64,000 bases of DNA from RGIG995 sp045543655 (GTDB taxonomy: Bacteria > Bacillota > Clostridia > Oscillospirales > UBA644), in NCBI GenBank assembly GCA_045543655.1, contig JAZPXN010000093.1, forward strand, positions 1-64,000, written 5' to 3'. Numbering within the stretch: the first letter of the stretch is position 1; every line of letters starts with the position of its first letter. The translations under genes were made by a program, and so were the position numbers. The notes beneath the pieces were generated by a model. The model was not told the origin of the DNA and did no database searches. It saw only the letters and a list, made by a program, of their open reading frames with translations. This document shows positions 1-8,578 of the stretch, in pieces.

Positions 1-2
1 CG

Positions 3-80
3 TATATTTCACATTTGCGAAGCAAATATTTCACAGCGAAGCTATTTCACTTGCCCGAAGGGCAAATTTCGTTGAAAAAG
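3..80. repeat. ATTTCAC / GAA-loop hairpin repeat array
   Basis: Three short hairpins, each with a GAA loop (arms 13-18/22-27, 35-37/41-43 and 51-56/60-65), are each preceded by an ATTTCAC spacer. The array closes with ATTTCGTTGAAAAA and runs into a terminator hairpin. It starts at the window edge, so its left end is not seen. The modular layout suggests a dispersed palindromic repeat; no coding potential is visible. Confidence 0.7.
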
Positions 81-106
81 GCACTTGCCGAAGCAAGTGC
101 GTTTTT
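81..106. terminator. Bidirectional intrinsic terminator beside tRNA-Gln
   Basis: A GCACTTGC stem around a CGAA loop is followed by GTTTTT on the + strand and preceded by GAAAAAG, so it also gives a U-tract on the minus strand. It can end the tRNA-Gln transcript and anything arriving from the left through the repeat array. Confidence 0.8.
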
Positions 107-107
107 C

Positions 108-183
108 TGGCAGGGATAGCAGGACTCGAACCTACGAATGCCAGAGTCAAAGTCTGGTGCCTTACCGACTTGGCTATATCCCT
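108..183 (-). tRNA. tRNA-Gln (anticodon UUG)
   Basis: The 76-nt minus-strand cloverleaf has acceptor AGGGATA/TATCCCT, anticodon stem CCAGA/TCTGG with loop CTTTGAC (anticodon TTG), T-loop TTCGAGT, discriminator G and an encoded CCA. A promoter sits just upstream and a terminator just downstream, so it looks monocistronic. Confidence 0.95.
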
Positions 184-199
184 ATCTAAATACTTGAAT

Positions 200-229
200 A
201 GTATATCATAGATTGAGGCGAATTGTCAA
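200..229 (-). promoter_or_regulatory. Promoter of tRNA-Gln
   Basis: Minus-strand TTGACA (224-229) and TATACT (200-205) are separated by 18 bp and end 17 bp upstream of the mature tRNA 5' end. Confidence 0.75.
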
Positions 230-324
230 GGGGGTTTACAAAAGGTTCAAAAAGCGAAGTGGATTTTTTTTGAAGGCATCTTTCGCGCCGGACGGGCAAA
301 ACTTTTTATGAGGAAGGTGAAAGC

Positions 325-516
325 ATGAAAGACCGATATAACAAACGGTATCCGGCGGAAGACGCATTTTTGACCAATCCCATTCCGTCTGCAACCGAAG
401 CCACGGGATGTTCTCTGAACATTGAAAAACGGGACGGAGAAACGGTAAGCCTCAGCGCACCCTGTAAAGGAACGAAATTGCCGGGAAAAGACCCGGAACG
501 GATGCCGGAAAACTAA
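325..516 (+). CDS. Small hypothetical protein (63 aa)
   Basis: A 63-residue charged, soluble protein with no signal peptide or membrane segment. ATG 325 has a good AGGAAGG Shine-Dalgarno about 8 nt upstream, the main support for it being real. It contains two cysteines (around residues 29 and 47) and a Lys/Glu/Pro-rich C-terminus. I do not recognise the family. It is convergent with the GH2-like gene and lies between that gene's terminator and the tRNA promoter, so it would be a monocistronic unit; no clear -35/-10 is visible. Confidence 0.5.
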   Translation: MKDRYNKRYPAEDAFLTNPIPSATEATGCSLNIEKRDGETVSLSAPCKGTKLPGKDPERMPEN

Positions 517-554
517 AGAAAAAAATGCGACGCCGAAGAATACTTCGGCGTCGC
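516..554 (-). terminator. Intrinsic terminator of the GH2-like gene
   Basis: A perfect 12-bp GCGACGCCGAAG stem (527-538/543-554) with a 4-nt loop is followed on the minus strand by ATTTTTTTC. It lies 14 bp past the stop codon of the lipoprotein gene. Confidence 0.85.
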
Positions 555-568
555 GAACGCACTGCGAA

Positions 569-3500
569 TTATTTGTACCAGTTAGCGCCGGCCTCGATAT
601 TGACCTGGAGATTTTCGGCGGAAGCGAAGTTCCACTTCTGAATCGCAAGGCCTTCCCAAGCCTGAGCGGTAAGAACGGTAGCACCGTTCACGGAACGGAG
701 GGTCAGAGCAACGTTGGAAGCAACGTTGACGATTCCGTACATACCGTCGCAAGGAACAACAGCCCAAATCTGCTCGGCGGAGTTGGCAACGGCGGTCTGG
801 GTAAGAGCACCGTCAGCAACGGTCAGAGCATTGCCGGTCTGCTTATTGACGATCATATAACCGCCTTCCGCAGGAACGAAGGTCCACATCTGAGTATCAG
901 CAGGGAGAAGATCCCACTGAGTGACGTAGTAATCGGCACCGACCCATTCCTTCACGTCGGCCGCAGTATAAGCCTTGGCGTTGGCGATGGAGGCAGCGCT
1001 GTCCCACTTGAATCTGGGAGAATAATTGCGGGCACGGTAAGCATGGTCCTGAACCAAAGGATTGGAGTAGGTCATGCTATCGACAACCGTCAGGTATTTG
1101 CCGGAGAGGGCGTTCTGAACGCGGATGCGGGTAGAATCGGCTTCATCGGCAACGATGGTCCACTTGGAGTGGTCGTCGGAACGGGCAGCCTTCAGGGCCA
1201 GACGGGCACCGGCATTGGTGTAATTTCCTGCACCGCCAAGGTACAGAGAATAGTAACCGCCTTGACCGTATCCGCAGCTGAAGAGCTGGTTGTCTTCATA
1301 GGTCCAGTTCTGCCACTGGAGACCGCGATAAGAAGCCAACGTAAGTTCAGCTTCGGAAGCAAGAACACCGTAGGCGTCCTTCATAACGGGAGACAGGTAC
1401 AGACCCTTCGCAACGCTCTTGATGCGGAAGGCATCGGCCACGCTGATATCGGTGGCGTTTTCCTTGACCCAGTACTGAGAAGCGTTACCGAGAGCGGCCT
1501 GGACGTCAACCTTGCCGTCGGCAACGACGGAGAGATAGGTGGAGACGGAGGCGGCGTTGGTAAGAGCAAAGGAATTGTTATCCAGAGCAAGCGTTTCCTG
1601 TGCAGTCAGAGTAGTACCGCTGTTAAGAACGGTCTTGCTGATCTTCTCGGCGTCGTAACCGGAGGAAACGGGAACGATGCGGAAGGAATAGGTGTAGTTC
1701 ACACCGGGTTCAATATAATCAGCGTCGGAATATTCCTGATCGAAGAGGGAATTGGAACTAACGCCCTTCTGACGGCCGATCACGCGAAGGACGGTGTCCT
1801 TAGAAGCTACGGCAGCACCGGAATTAACGTAGTTCGCAGTATTCCAGGGGTATTCCTTGGAAACGTTGATTGCCAGAAGATCGGTGTCACTGGTAATAAC
1901 GATACCGGTGCCGTCTTCTCTTTCGAGAGCCATCCAGCGAACTTCGGTCTTATCTCCGGCTCCGGTGCCGTAGAGGTATTCGGAAGCGATCTGATCCGCA
2001 ATAGAAACGCCCTTATAGGTGTCAATGCGGGAATCGGCCAACTTATCGCTGTAGGTTTCTCCGGGGCCTCTGCCGAACCAACTCATGGTCTTGAAATCGG
2101 CAGTCAGGGTCATGATGGAGGAAAGCTCCATAGGAACGGTGGACTTCACGGTGGGCTGATACTTGACGGAGGTCTGGATCTCGCCATCAGAATAAACGTC
2201 GTACACCACGGTGTAATAGGTGTCATAACTGTAAGCACGCATATTCTTGACGGGATAGGTGACCCACAGATAGTTCAGCTCAATACGGTACTGACCGTCA
2301 TTGACCTTGGTAATCTTATATCCCTCAGGAAGGGTCTTGGTTTCCGCATAGTTCTGAGACAGAGAGGTCAGAACGTTGCGGGAAGCGGTGGTAACGGACT
2401 TGGTGGCAATGTCACCGCCGGTAGGATTACGGAGCAGGTTGGAAACCATGGAGGGAGTGGAGGTATCACCATTGACGAAGATATCCTTGCCACCCACGGA
2501 ATACTGCTTGATCAAACCGGTATTGGCATCGATGCAAAGAGTGAGGGTATTGTTCTGAAGAAGAATGAGGGAAGAGCCGTTATAGGACTCGGGAGCGGCG
2601 GGAAGCTCGGTCAGGTCGGTGTCCTGAACTTCGGGCTCTGCATCCATGGGAGCAGGGCCAAGAGTGGCTTCGCCCATTTCATCCACGCTGATCTCAACGG
2701 GATCACGGCGAGGATCGGTCTTGAAGGGAATATTGGAGCTTTCATCGGTGTTCAGCTTGTAAACGAACTGAGTACCGGCAGGAACTCCGGCCACGTCGAC
2801 CTTCGTGGTCAGAACGAGATGCGCCGCGTACATGGCGTCAACTGCAGCGCCGTTTGTTTTGATGGGCAACGTGATCAACTGATTCTCCGCGCCGCCGGGA
2901 ACGTTGAAGTTCGGCAGGGTTCCCTGGTCGTAGATAACCCAACGGGGAGTCGCCCAATAGGCGTGCTTTTCGTAGATGACCCAAGAGAGAGAGTAAACGT
3001 CGTTGAAGTTCACCTGAGAGCGGTTGGTAACGTACAACTGTCCCTTGGAGAAGGTGTAATTGGAGATAAAGATTTCGGGAGCCTGGAACATAGAAAGGTT
3101 CAAGGCTTCGCCGGCATGCTGCTGAACGGATCCATCCTTGGAAACGGAAGCGTCTTCGGTCAGCGCAATTTGCTTGGACAGAACGACCAGATCTTTATTA
3201 TCGGTCCAGGCGGGAGCGGTCTTATACTTTACGACGAAGGTGACGTAATAATTCCCGGAAGAAAGGTCCACGCCGTAATCCACGGTGAAATTACCGGATT
3301 CGCCGGCCTTAACGTCGATTGCAACGTTACCGTTCTTGATCACAGTCTTTCCGTCGGTAACTTCGTAAGAAACCTCGTAGAGAGCGGAAAGGTCGGTAAA
3401 GGAGTTACGGTTAGCCAGGCGGAAGGTGCCGGCGGCAACGTCCTGAACGGTAATGTAAACGGGAGACAGAGCATTCTTCAGTTCGGCAGCGTCGGACTGC

Positions 3501-5518
3501 ATCTTGCGGTCTGCGGTCAGGATACCGGAGAGAGAGCGGTAACCGTCTACGGCAGAGTTGGTCTCCCCCCAGCTGCCGGCGTAGGTCAACTTATAGGCAG
3601 CAGCATTATCCTTGTTGTACGGAGTATTCTGGAGGGTCACGGAAGCTTCCGCAGCATTCTTGGGCCAATAAATGGCGTTGTCAGCCCAATAACCGAAGAA
3701 GCCGCCCTGGAAGTTATCGTACTGATCCATCAGATCGGAATACGCAGAGAAATTACCGCCGTTGTTCAAAAGGGCGCCGGTAGTATCCTGGAAGAGAATG
3801 GGCTTCTTATTATCGGAATCCTTCAAAAGCTGAACGAAATCGTTCAGAGAAAGGTTGGATCCGATCAGAAGGTCAGAAGCAGAATCGTCGTCATCGTAAA
3901 CGATCATACGGTTATCCGCAGCAGTCAGCCAGCTTCTGAGAACGGAGAAGTTGGAACCGATGCCAGAATCGTTACCGACAGACCACATAATAACGGAGGC
4001 GCTGTTCTTATCCCGGTAGTACACGCTCAGCAGGCGGTCAAGGCAAGCGTTCTGCCAGACGCTCTGATCACCGGGGATGGAGGATTCGTCTTTATTGCTG
4101 TAAGGATTGGAGTTCAGGCTCATGTCGTCGATAACGTAAAGCCCGTATTCGTCACAAAGAGAAAGGAACTCTTCGCTGAGGGGACGGCCGGGGGAACGAA
4201 CGGCGTTGACGTTCATTTCCTTCATCAGCTTGATGTCGGCAACCATCTCGTCCCGGGTCACGGCCATGCCGCCCACAGCGCTGTTTTCGTTGTAAAGAAT
4301 ACCGCGCAGAACGACGGGCTGACCGTTCAGAACGAAGGTCTGACGGCCGTTGTCGTCAATGGTAATACCTACGGTCTTAAAGCCGATACGCTTGCTGACG
4401 GTATCAAGAACCTTACCGCCATCCTTCAGTTCCAGTACGACGGTATAAAGGTTGGGGGTTTCCGCAGTCCAGAGGGCGGGATTGGGAACCGTCACGCGAG
4501 AACCGACTTCGCCAAGATAGGCGTTGGCGGTCGTTGCGGGCTTTTCGGAGAAATTGGCAAGGCCACCGACCTGAACGGGATCAAGGACCCGCTTGCCGGA
4601 AGCGTCGTAAACCGAAAGGTCAACGGTCAAATCCCCGGAGGGCTTGGAATAAGAAGCGAGAGAAACGGTCACGTTCATCAGAGCGTCTTCCCCACTCATC
4701 TGCATATCGTAGGTGAAGTCGCGGATCTGAGTTTCGGGAGCAGCGTAAAGATATACGTCACGGTAGATGCCGCCGAACTTGATAGAATCGTTGGCCTCCA
4801 AATAAGAAGCGTCGCAGTATTTGTATACTTCAAAAACAACGAGATTCTCAGCACCGAAGTCAACGGCTTCGGTGATATTGAAGGTCTTGCCGGTATAGCT
4901 GTCCTCCGAATAACCGATCAGGGCGCCGTTCACGTAAACGTAAACGCAGGACGCAACACCGTCAAAGGTGACGTAAACCTGGCGGTCGGACCAATCGGAA
5001 GGAACCTCGATCAGGTTGCGGTAAATACCGACGGGATTATAAGCCTCCGAAACGTTGGGCGCAACAAGATCGGAACCCCAGGGATAGGTATTATAAGTAT
5101 AGGAAGGGGTATCGTAGCCTTCCAACTCCCAGTTGGAGGGAATGGAGATCTTCCCCCAGGTGGTGGGATCCTGCTCGTTGGTGCGAATGGTGGCGTTTTC
5201 GGAAACGGTATAAAGATATTTGGCCGTTTCATAGCCCTGAGGCACGAGAGAAGGATTCAACGCAATGGAAAAATCCCATTCGCCGTTGAGAGACTTATAG
5301 TAGGGGGAAGCGGTGTAGTCCCCGCCCAGGGCCTGTTCCACGGATTCGAAGGGAATGAGCGTGGTAGAATAAGGCTCTCTGTTGCGGTTGACCGTTTCCG
5401 GGCTTCCGATGGCTTCGCTTTCTCTGGTCAGACCTCTCACGCCGCTGCAGGCAGAAAATACGCCTACTGCAAGAATCAGCGCGAGGACCAGCAAAAGCAC
5501 CTTTGTGACACGTTTCAT
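569..5518 (-). CDS. Secreted GH2 (LacZ-architecture) lipoprotein, predicted catalytically dead, with C-terminal lectin-like domain
   Basis: A 1649-residue protein from ATG 5518, chosen because GGAGGT sits 7 nt upstream (an in-frame ATG 45 nt further up lacks a site). Lipoprotein signal with lipobox FSAC, Cys24. Order: GH2 jelly-roll (about 70-260), immunoglobulin-like domain (260-390), TIM-barrel (390-640), linker and Ig domains, Bgal_small-like supersandwich (about 980-1300), and a ricin/CBM-like C-terminus with QxW-type repeats (about 1360-1640). The fold is clearly LacZ-like, but the acid/base motif NES reads NDS (516-518), the nucleophile motif ILCEYAH reads ILFQDTT (574-580), and the barrel motifs equivalent to RHEH, SHYP and EANIETHG have lost their His and Glu residues. 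Probably a surface glycan-binding protein rather than a beta-galactosidase. Own promoter and terminator. Confidence 0.88.
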   Translation of the reverse strand: MKRVTKVLLLVLALILAVGVFSACSGVRGLTRESEAIGSPETVNRNREPYSTTLIPFESVEQALGGDYTASPYYKSLNGEWDFSIALNPSLVPQGYETAKYLYTVSENATIRTNEQDPTTWGKISIPSNWELEGYDTPSYTYNTYPWGSDLVAPNVSEAYNPVGIYRNLIEVPSDWSDRQVYVTFDGVASCVYVYVNGALIGYSEDSYTGKTFNITEAVDFGAENLVVFEVYKYCDASYLEANDSIKFGGIYRDVYLYAAPETQIRDFTYDMQMSGEDALMNVTVSLASYSKPSGDLTVDLSVYDASGKRVLDPVQVGGLANFSEKPATTANAYLGEVGSRVTVPNPALWTAETPNLYTVVLELKDGGKVLDTVSKRIGFKTVGITIDDNGRQTFVLNGQPVVLRGILYNENSAVGGMAVTRDEMVADIKLMKEMNVNAVRSPGRPLSEEFLSLCDEYGLYVIDDMSLNSNPYSNKDESSIPGDQSVWQNACLDRLLSVYYRDKNSASVIMWSVGNDSGIGSNFSVLRSWLTAADNRMIVYDDDDSASDLLIGSNLSLNDFVQLLKDSDNKKPILFQDTTGALLNNGGNFSAYSDLMDQYDNFQGGFFGYWADNAIYWPKNAAEASVTLQNTPYNKDNAAAYKLTYAGSWGETNSAVDGYRSLSGILTADRKMQSDAAELKNALSPVYITVQDVAAGTFRLANRNSFTDLSALYEVSYEVTDGKTVIKNGNVAIDVKAGESGNFTVDYGVDLSSGNYYVTFVVKYKTAPAWTDNKDLVVLSKQIALTEDASVSKDGSVQQHAGEALNLSMFQAPEIFISNYTFSKGQLYVTNRSQVNFNDVYSLSWVIYEKHAYWATPRWVIYDQGTLPNFNVPGGAENQLITLPIKTNGAAVDAMYAAHLVLTTKVDVAGVPAGTQFVYKLNTDESSNIPFKTDPRRDPVEISVDEMGEATLGPAPMDAEPEVQDTDLTELPAAPESYNGSSLILLQNNTLTLCIDANTGLIKQYSVGGKDIFVNGDTSTPSMVSNLLRNPTGGDIATKSVTTASRNVLTSLSQNYAETKTLPEGYKITKVNDGQYRIELNYLWVTYPVKNMRAYSYDTYYTVVYDVYSDGEIQTSVKYQPTVKSTVPMELSSIMTLTADFKTMSWFGRGPGETYSDKLADSRIDTYKGVSIADQIASEYLYGTGAGDKTEVRWMALEREDGTGIVITSDTDLLAINVSKEYPWNTANYVNSGAAVASKDTVLRVIGRQKGVSSNSLFDQEYSDADYIEPGVNYTYSFRIVPVSSGYDAEKISKTVLNSGTTLTAQETLALDNNSFALTNAASVSTYLSVVADGKVDVQAALGNASQYWVKENATDISVADAFRIKSVAKGLYLSPVMKDAYGVLASEAELTLASYRGLQWQNWTYEDNQLFSCGYGQGGYYSLYLGGAGNYTNAGARLALKAARSDDHSKWTIVADEADSTRIRVQNALSGKYLTVVDSMTYSNPLVQDHAYRARNYSPRFKWDSAASIANAKAYTAADVKEWVGADYYVTQWDLLPADTQMWTFVPAEGGYMIVNKQTGNALTVADGALTQTAVANSAEQIWAVVPCDGMYGIVNVASNVALTLRSVNGATVLTAQAWEGLAIQKWNFASAENLQVNIEAGANWYK

Positions 5519-5600
5519 GAACATAACCTCCATGTTGTTTTGCTGATGGATTTCTCTTTGCACAACGATATAAGAACGCTATCAATTTGTGCTATTAAAG

Positions 5601-5628
5601 ATTATATAATAGAGTTGTGGCAATTCAA
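5601..5628 (-). promoter_or_regulatory. Promoter of the GH2-like lipoprotein gene
   Basis: Minus-strand TTGAAT (5623-5628), 16-bp spacer, TATAAT (5601-5606), about 80 nt upstream of the start codon. The 327-bp gap 5519-5845 holds only this promoter and the divergent proS promoter; the rest is AT-rich with no RNA or gene that I can see. Confidence 0.65.
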
Positions 5629-5783
5629 TGACATTTCTCGTGATATTCTTGTGGGATTCGTGAATTTTTTATGAACACGAACACTTTTTTTGGATTTTAC
5701 AATCAAGACCGAACTTTTTCGCAACTTTATGTGATTTTTTCGCAAACTGAGAAGAAATCGCTGAAAAATCGTCTCTTTTATCA

Positions 5784-5812
5784 TTGACAGATTCACTTTT
5801 TTATACTATAAT
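5784..5812 (+). promoter_or_regulatory. Promoter of proS
   Basis: Consensus TTGACA (5784-5789), 17-bp spacer, consensus TATAAT (5807-5812), 33 bp upstream of the proS ATG. Confidence 0.85.
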
Positions 5813-5845
5813 ATCTCTATAACTTAGTAAAGGAATTCAATCGCT

Positions 5846-7279
5846 ATGGCTGAAAAAAATGTAAAAGAAATCACTTCAATGGACGTTGACTTTGCCCAGT
5901 GGTATACCGACATCTGCCTGAAGGCGGAGTTGGTCGATTACTCCAGCGTGAAAGGCTGCATGATCATCCGCCCCTACGGCTACGCTATCTGGGAAAACAT
6001 CCAGAAGAATATGGATGCCATGTTCAAGGCTACGGGCCACGAGAACGTTTATATGCCTATGTTTATCCCCGAATCCCTTCTTCAGAAAGAGAAGGATCAC
6101 GTGGAAGGCTTTGCCCCTGAAGTGGCCCTCGTTACCAAGGGCGGCAGCGAACCGTTGACAGAGCCCTTGGTGGTGCGCCCCACGTCGGAAACGCTGTTCT
6201 GTGAACATTTTTCCCATATCGTTCACTCCTGGAGAGATCTGCCGAAGCTGTACAATCAGTGGTGCTCCGTGGTGCGTTGGGAAAAGACCACCCGTCCTTT
6301 CCTTCGCTCCCGTGAATTTCTGTGGCAGGAGGGTCATACCGTCCACGCCACCGCAGAAGAGGCTCAGGAAGAAACGATCCGCATGCTGAACGTCTATACC
6401 GACTTCTGCAAGAACTATCTGGCAATGCCCGTTATCCAGGGACAGAAGACCGAAAGCGATAAATTCGCCGGCGCGGAGGCAACCTACGCCATCGAAGCGC
6501 TGATGCACGACGGCGTCGCACTGCAGGCGGGCACGTCCCATTACTTCGGGGACGGCTTCCCCAAGGCCTTCGACATTCAGTATACCGACAAAAACAACAA
6601 GCTTCAGTATTGCTACGAAACGTCCTGGGGCGTTACCACCCGTTTGATCGGTGCCTTCATTATGGTTCACGGCGATGACAACGGACTTGTGATTCCTCCC
6701 CGCATCGCTCCCACGCAGGTAGTGGTCATCCCCGTGGCGATGCACAAGCCCGGCGTTCTGGACAAAGCCAACGAAATTAAGGATAAGCTGGCGGCCGCCG
6801 GCCTCCGCGTTAAGATGGACGATTCCGAGCAGTCTCCCGGCTGGAAGTTTGCCGAATACGAAATGAAGGGCGTCCCCGTTCGACTGGAGATCGGCCCCAG
6901 AGACATCGAAAACAACGTCTGCGTCATCGCACGCCGTGATTCCGGAGAAAAGACGACCGTCTCTCTGGATGAAATCACGACGTTCCTGCCTGAGCTTCTG
7001 AATACCATTCACAACGATATGTACGACCGGGCGCTGAAGCACAGAGACGAAAAGACCTACGTTGCCCGCAACAAGGAAGAGCTGAGGGAAATCACCGATA
7101 CCAAGCAGGGCTTCATCAAAACCATGTGGTGCGGCGACCCGGAATGCGAGGAAAAGGTTCGGGAAGAGTTCGGCGTCCGCTCCCGCTGTATCCCCTTCGC
7201 GCAGGAAGAACTGAGCGATAAGTGCGTCTGCTGCGGAAAGCCCGCCAAATACATGCTTTATTGGGGCAAGCAATATTGA
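5846..7279 (+). CDS. proS: Prolyl-tRNA synthetase (archaeal/eukaryote-type)
   Basis: Charges tRNA-Pro with proline using ATP in the cytoplasm. At 477 aa it is the short form without the YbaK-like editing insertion of the E. coli enzyme. Class II signatures are visible: RPTSE (111-115), the motif 2 region around RSREFLWQEGHT (154-165) and the motif 3 region GLVIPPRIAP (280-289), then an anticodon-binding domain and a cysteine-bearing C-terminal domain ending in YWGKQY, which is characteristic of this branch. Strong consensus promoter upstream, own terminator downstream. AGGAATT upstream serves as a modest ribosome site. Confidence 0.97.
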   Translation: MAEKNVKEITSMDVDFAQWYTDICLKAELVDYSSVKGCMIIRPYGYAIWENIQKNMDAMFKATGHENVYMPMFIPESLLQKEKDHVEGFAPEVALVTKGGSEPLTEPLVVRPTSETLFCEHFSHIVHSWRDLPKLYNQWCSVVRWEKTTRPFLRSREFLWQEGHTVHATAEEAQEETIRMLNVYTDFCKNYLAMPVIQGQKTESDKFAGAEATYAIEALMHDGVALQAGTSHYFGDGFPKAFDIQYTDKNNKLQYCYETSWGVTTRLIGAFIMVHGDDNGLVIPPRIAPTQVVVIPVAMHKPGVLDKANEIKDKLAAAGLRVKMDDSEQSPGWKFAEYEMKGVPVRLEIGPRDIENNVCVIARRDSGEKTTVSLDEITTFLPELLNTIHNDMYDRALKHRDEKTYVARNKEELREITDTKQGFIKTMWCGDPECEEKVREEFGVRSRCIPFAQEELSDKCVCCGKPAKYMLYWGKQY

Positions 7280-7296
7280 TAATCACGGCATAATGC

Positions 7297-7331
7297 AAAG
7301 TGCAGAAGAGAAAATCCTCTGCACTTTTTAT
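7297..7331 (+). terminator. Intrinsic terminator of proS
   Basis: A 10-bp AAAGTGCAGA/TCTGCACTTT stem is followed by TTTTATTT, 17 bp after the proS stop and directly before the convergent URO-D-like gene. Confidence 0.8.
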
Positions 7332-8573
7332 TTATAAAACGGAATTCAGGGTCTCCTCTGTCGCAATCTCCGCCCAGCGCCACAAACGGGCAGGATCGCA
7401 TTTTACCGTCGTAATATCTTTTAACAATAGCTCAAGCGACAGGCCGTTGCTCTTTGCAGCGGCAATGGTCTTGCGCAGATCGTTTCGTACCACCTCTTCG
7501 TCAAAGGATCTCTGGGCAAGAAATGCGGGGGTAGGCTTTGCGGACATGACGTACTTCTTCGGAAGTACCGATGCAAACCGTTCCCGGTCACTCCAGGGAC
7601 TGCAGGAGATCTTTCGAATATTCGGCATACGGTCGATTATATGCAAACGGTCATCCAGCCGCTCGCAACAACCGTAGTAAACGGAACCGAACCGAGAAAA
7701 AATCTTCGTCATATAGGGAACTTCAAACTCTTCGTTGACGGAGGGCGATACCGAAGTGAACAACTGAGCCATACTAAAGGTCCAACCGTCGCGCGTTGTG
7801 GGATGCGCCTCGTCGAAATCCCCTTGCAGAGGATGGTCAGAAAAAGTATGAGAACAGTGACACAGGTTCGAGGTAACGTCGTACACGCCTAATTCGTTGA
7901 TTTGGTCAATCTGCGCAAGAAAGGCGTCGGTATAACGGGTCAGAATCGCGTGAATCAGCTCGGGGCGATCCAAGAGATCCATATAGCAATTCTCAACGCC
8001 CTTCCAGAAGGAGATCTGATCCCACAACCCCGAATGAAGCATGATCCCCCGCAGGCGCACGGGAGCAATCCCCTCGAAAATATCCGTTGCAAGGGAGAGA
8101 AGATCCGCTTCCTCCCGGCGATCCAGCGTCAGAACGGGAGTTTTGATCTTATCAACGTCCTCCTCTTCCGCCAATTGATCCTCGAAGAGAAAGCTTTCCG
8201 CGCTACGCTTCTGTTCGTGATTGGCCCGAATCGTGGAGATCCCGAACCCGGTATTGCGAATCGGTCGGGGAATACTGATATAGGGATTCAGCACCATATC
8301 TGCCCGCATATGTTCCCAGGAATAAATCTGTCGGCGCAATTCGTTTTCGACCTTCCGAAAATAAGGATCCGTAACGGTACATTGCAAAAAACCGTCCACG
8401 TCCATTTCCTGCCAGGGAACCTGATGGATGGTGATCAGAGGCTTTTGCATATTCAAGGCGTTCAGTTTTTTCCACAGCTCTCGCTTTTCGTCGTTCTCCT
8501 CACTGAGAGCGTATGACATGTAGCGGGAAGCAAGCATACGAAGCGTTTCTCGGTCTTTAAGCGAAATATTCAT
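7332..8573 (-). CDS. Uroporphyrinogen-decarboxylase-like (URO-D superfamily) protein
   Basis: A 413-aa cytoplasmic protein resembling the URO-D/methyltransferase-like proteins found beside AraC regulators in gut Clostridia. The C-terminal half holds the conserved-looking segment YYGCCERLDDR, then KISCSPWSD and KYVMSAKPTP, matching the barrel strands that in this superfamily bind a tetrapyrrole or corrinoid-type cofactor. It is unlikely to be a true HemE, since no heme genes are near. It sits 5 nt downstream of the AraC-family gene and is probably co-transcribed and controlled by it. Substrate unknown; a corrinoid-linked methyl transfer or demethylation is one possibility (inference). Confidence 0.65.
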   Translation of the reverse strand: MNISLKDRETLRMLASRYMSYALSEENDEKRELWKKLNALNMQKPLITIHQVPWQEMDVDGFLQCTVTDPYFRKVENELRRQIYSWEHMRADMVLNPYISIPRPIRNTGFGISTIRANHEQKRSAESFLFEDQLAEEEDVDKIKTPVLTLDRREEADLLSLATDIFEGIAPVRLRGIMLHSGLWDQISFWKGVENCYMDLLDRPELIHAILTRYTDAFLAQIDQINELGVYDVTSNLCHCSHTFSDHPLQGDFDEAHPTTRDGWTFSMAQLFTSVSPSVNEEFEVPYMTKIFSRFGSVYYGCCERLDDRLHIIDRMPNIRKISCSPWSDRERFASVLPKKYVMSAKPTPAFLAQRSFDEEVVRNDLRKTIAAAKSNGLSLELLLKDITTVKCDPARLWRWAEIATEETLNSVL

Positions 8574-8578
8574 ATCGT

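Noticed and set aside
569..5518. Active beta-galactosidase (lacZ)
   Set aside because: Domain architecture fits but the catalytic and metal-binding residues expected of LacZ are absent.
1043..5674. Very long open frame on the + strand opposite the GH2-like gene
   Set aside because: It is the antisense of a clear GH2-like protein, has low-complexity Gly/Val/Ile-rich composition, and no ribosome site or family match. The codon bias of the real gene creates it.
5876..7273. Long minus-strand open frame inside proS
   Set aside because: It is antisense to an unmistakable proS and has no initiation site; other antisense frames over housekeeping genes were left out for the same reason.
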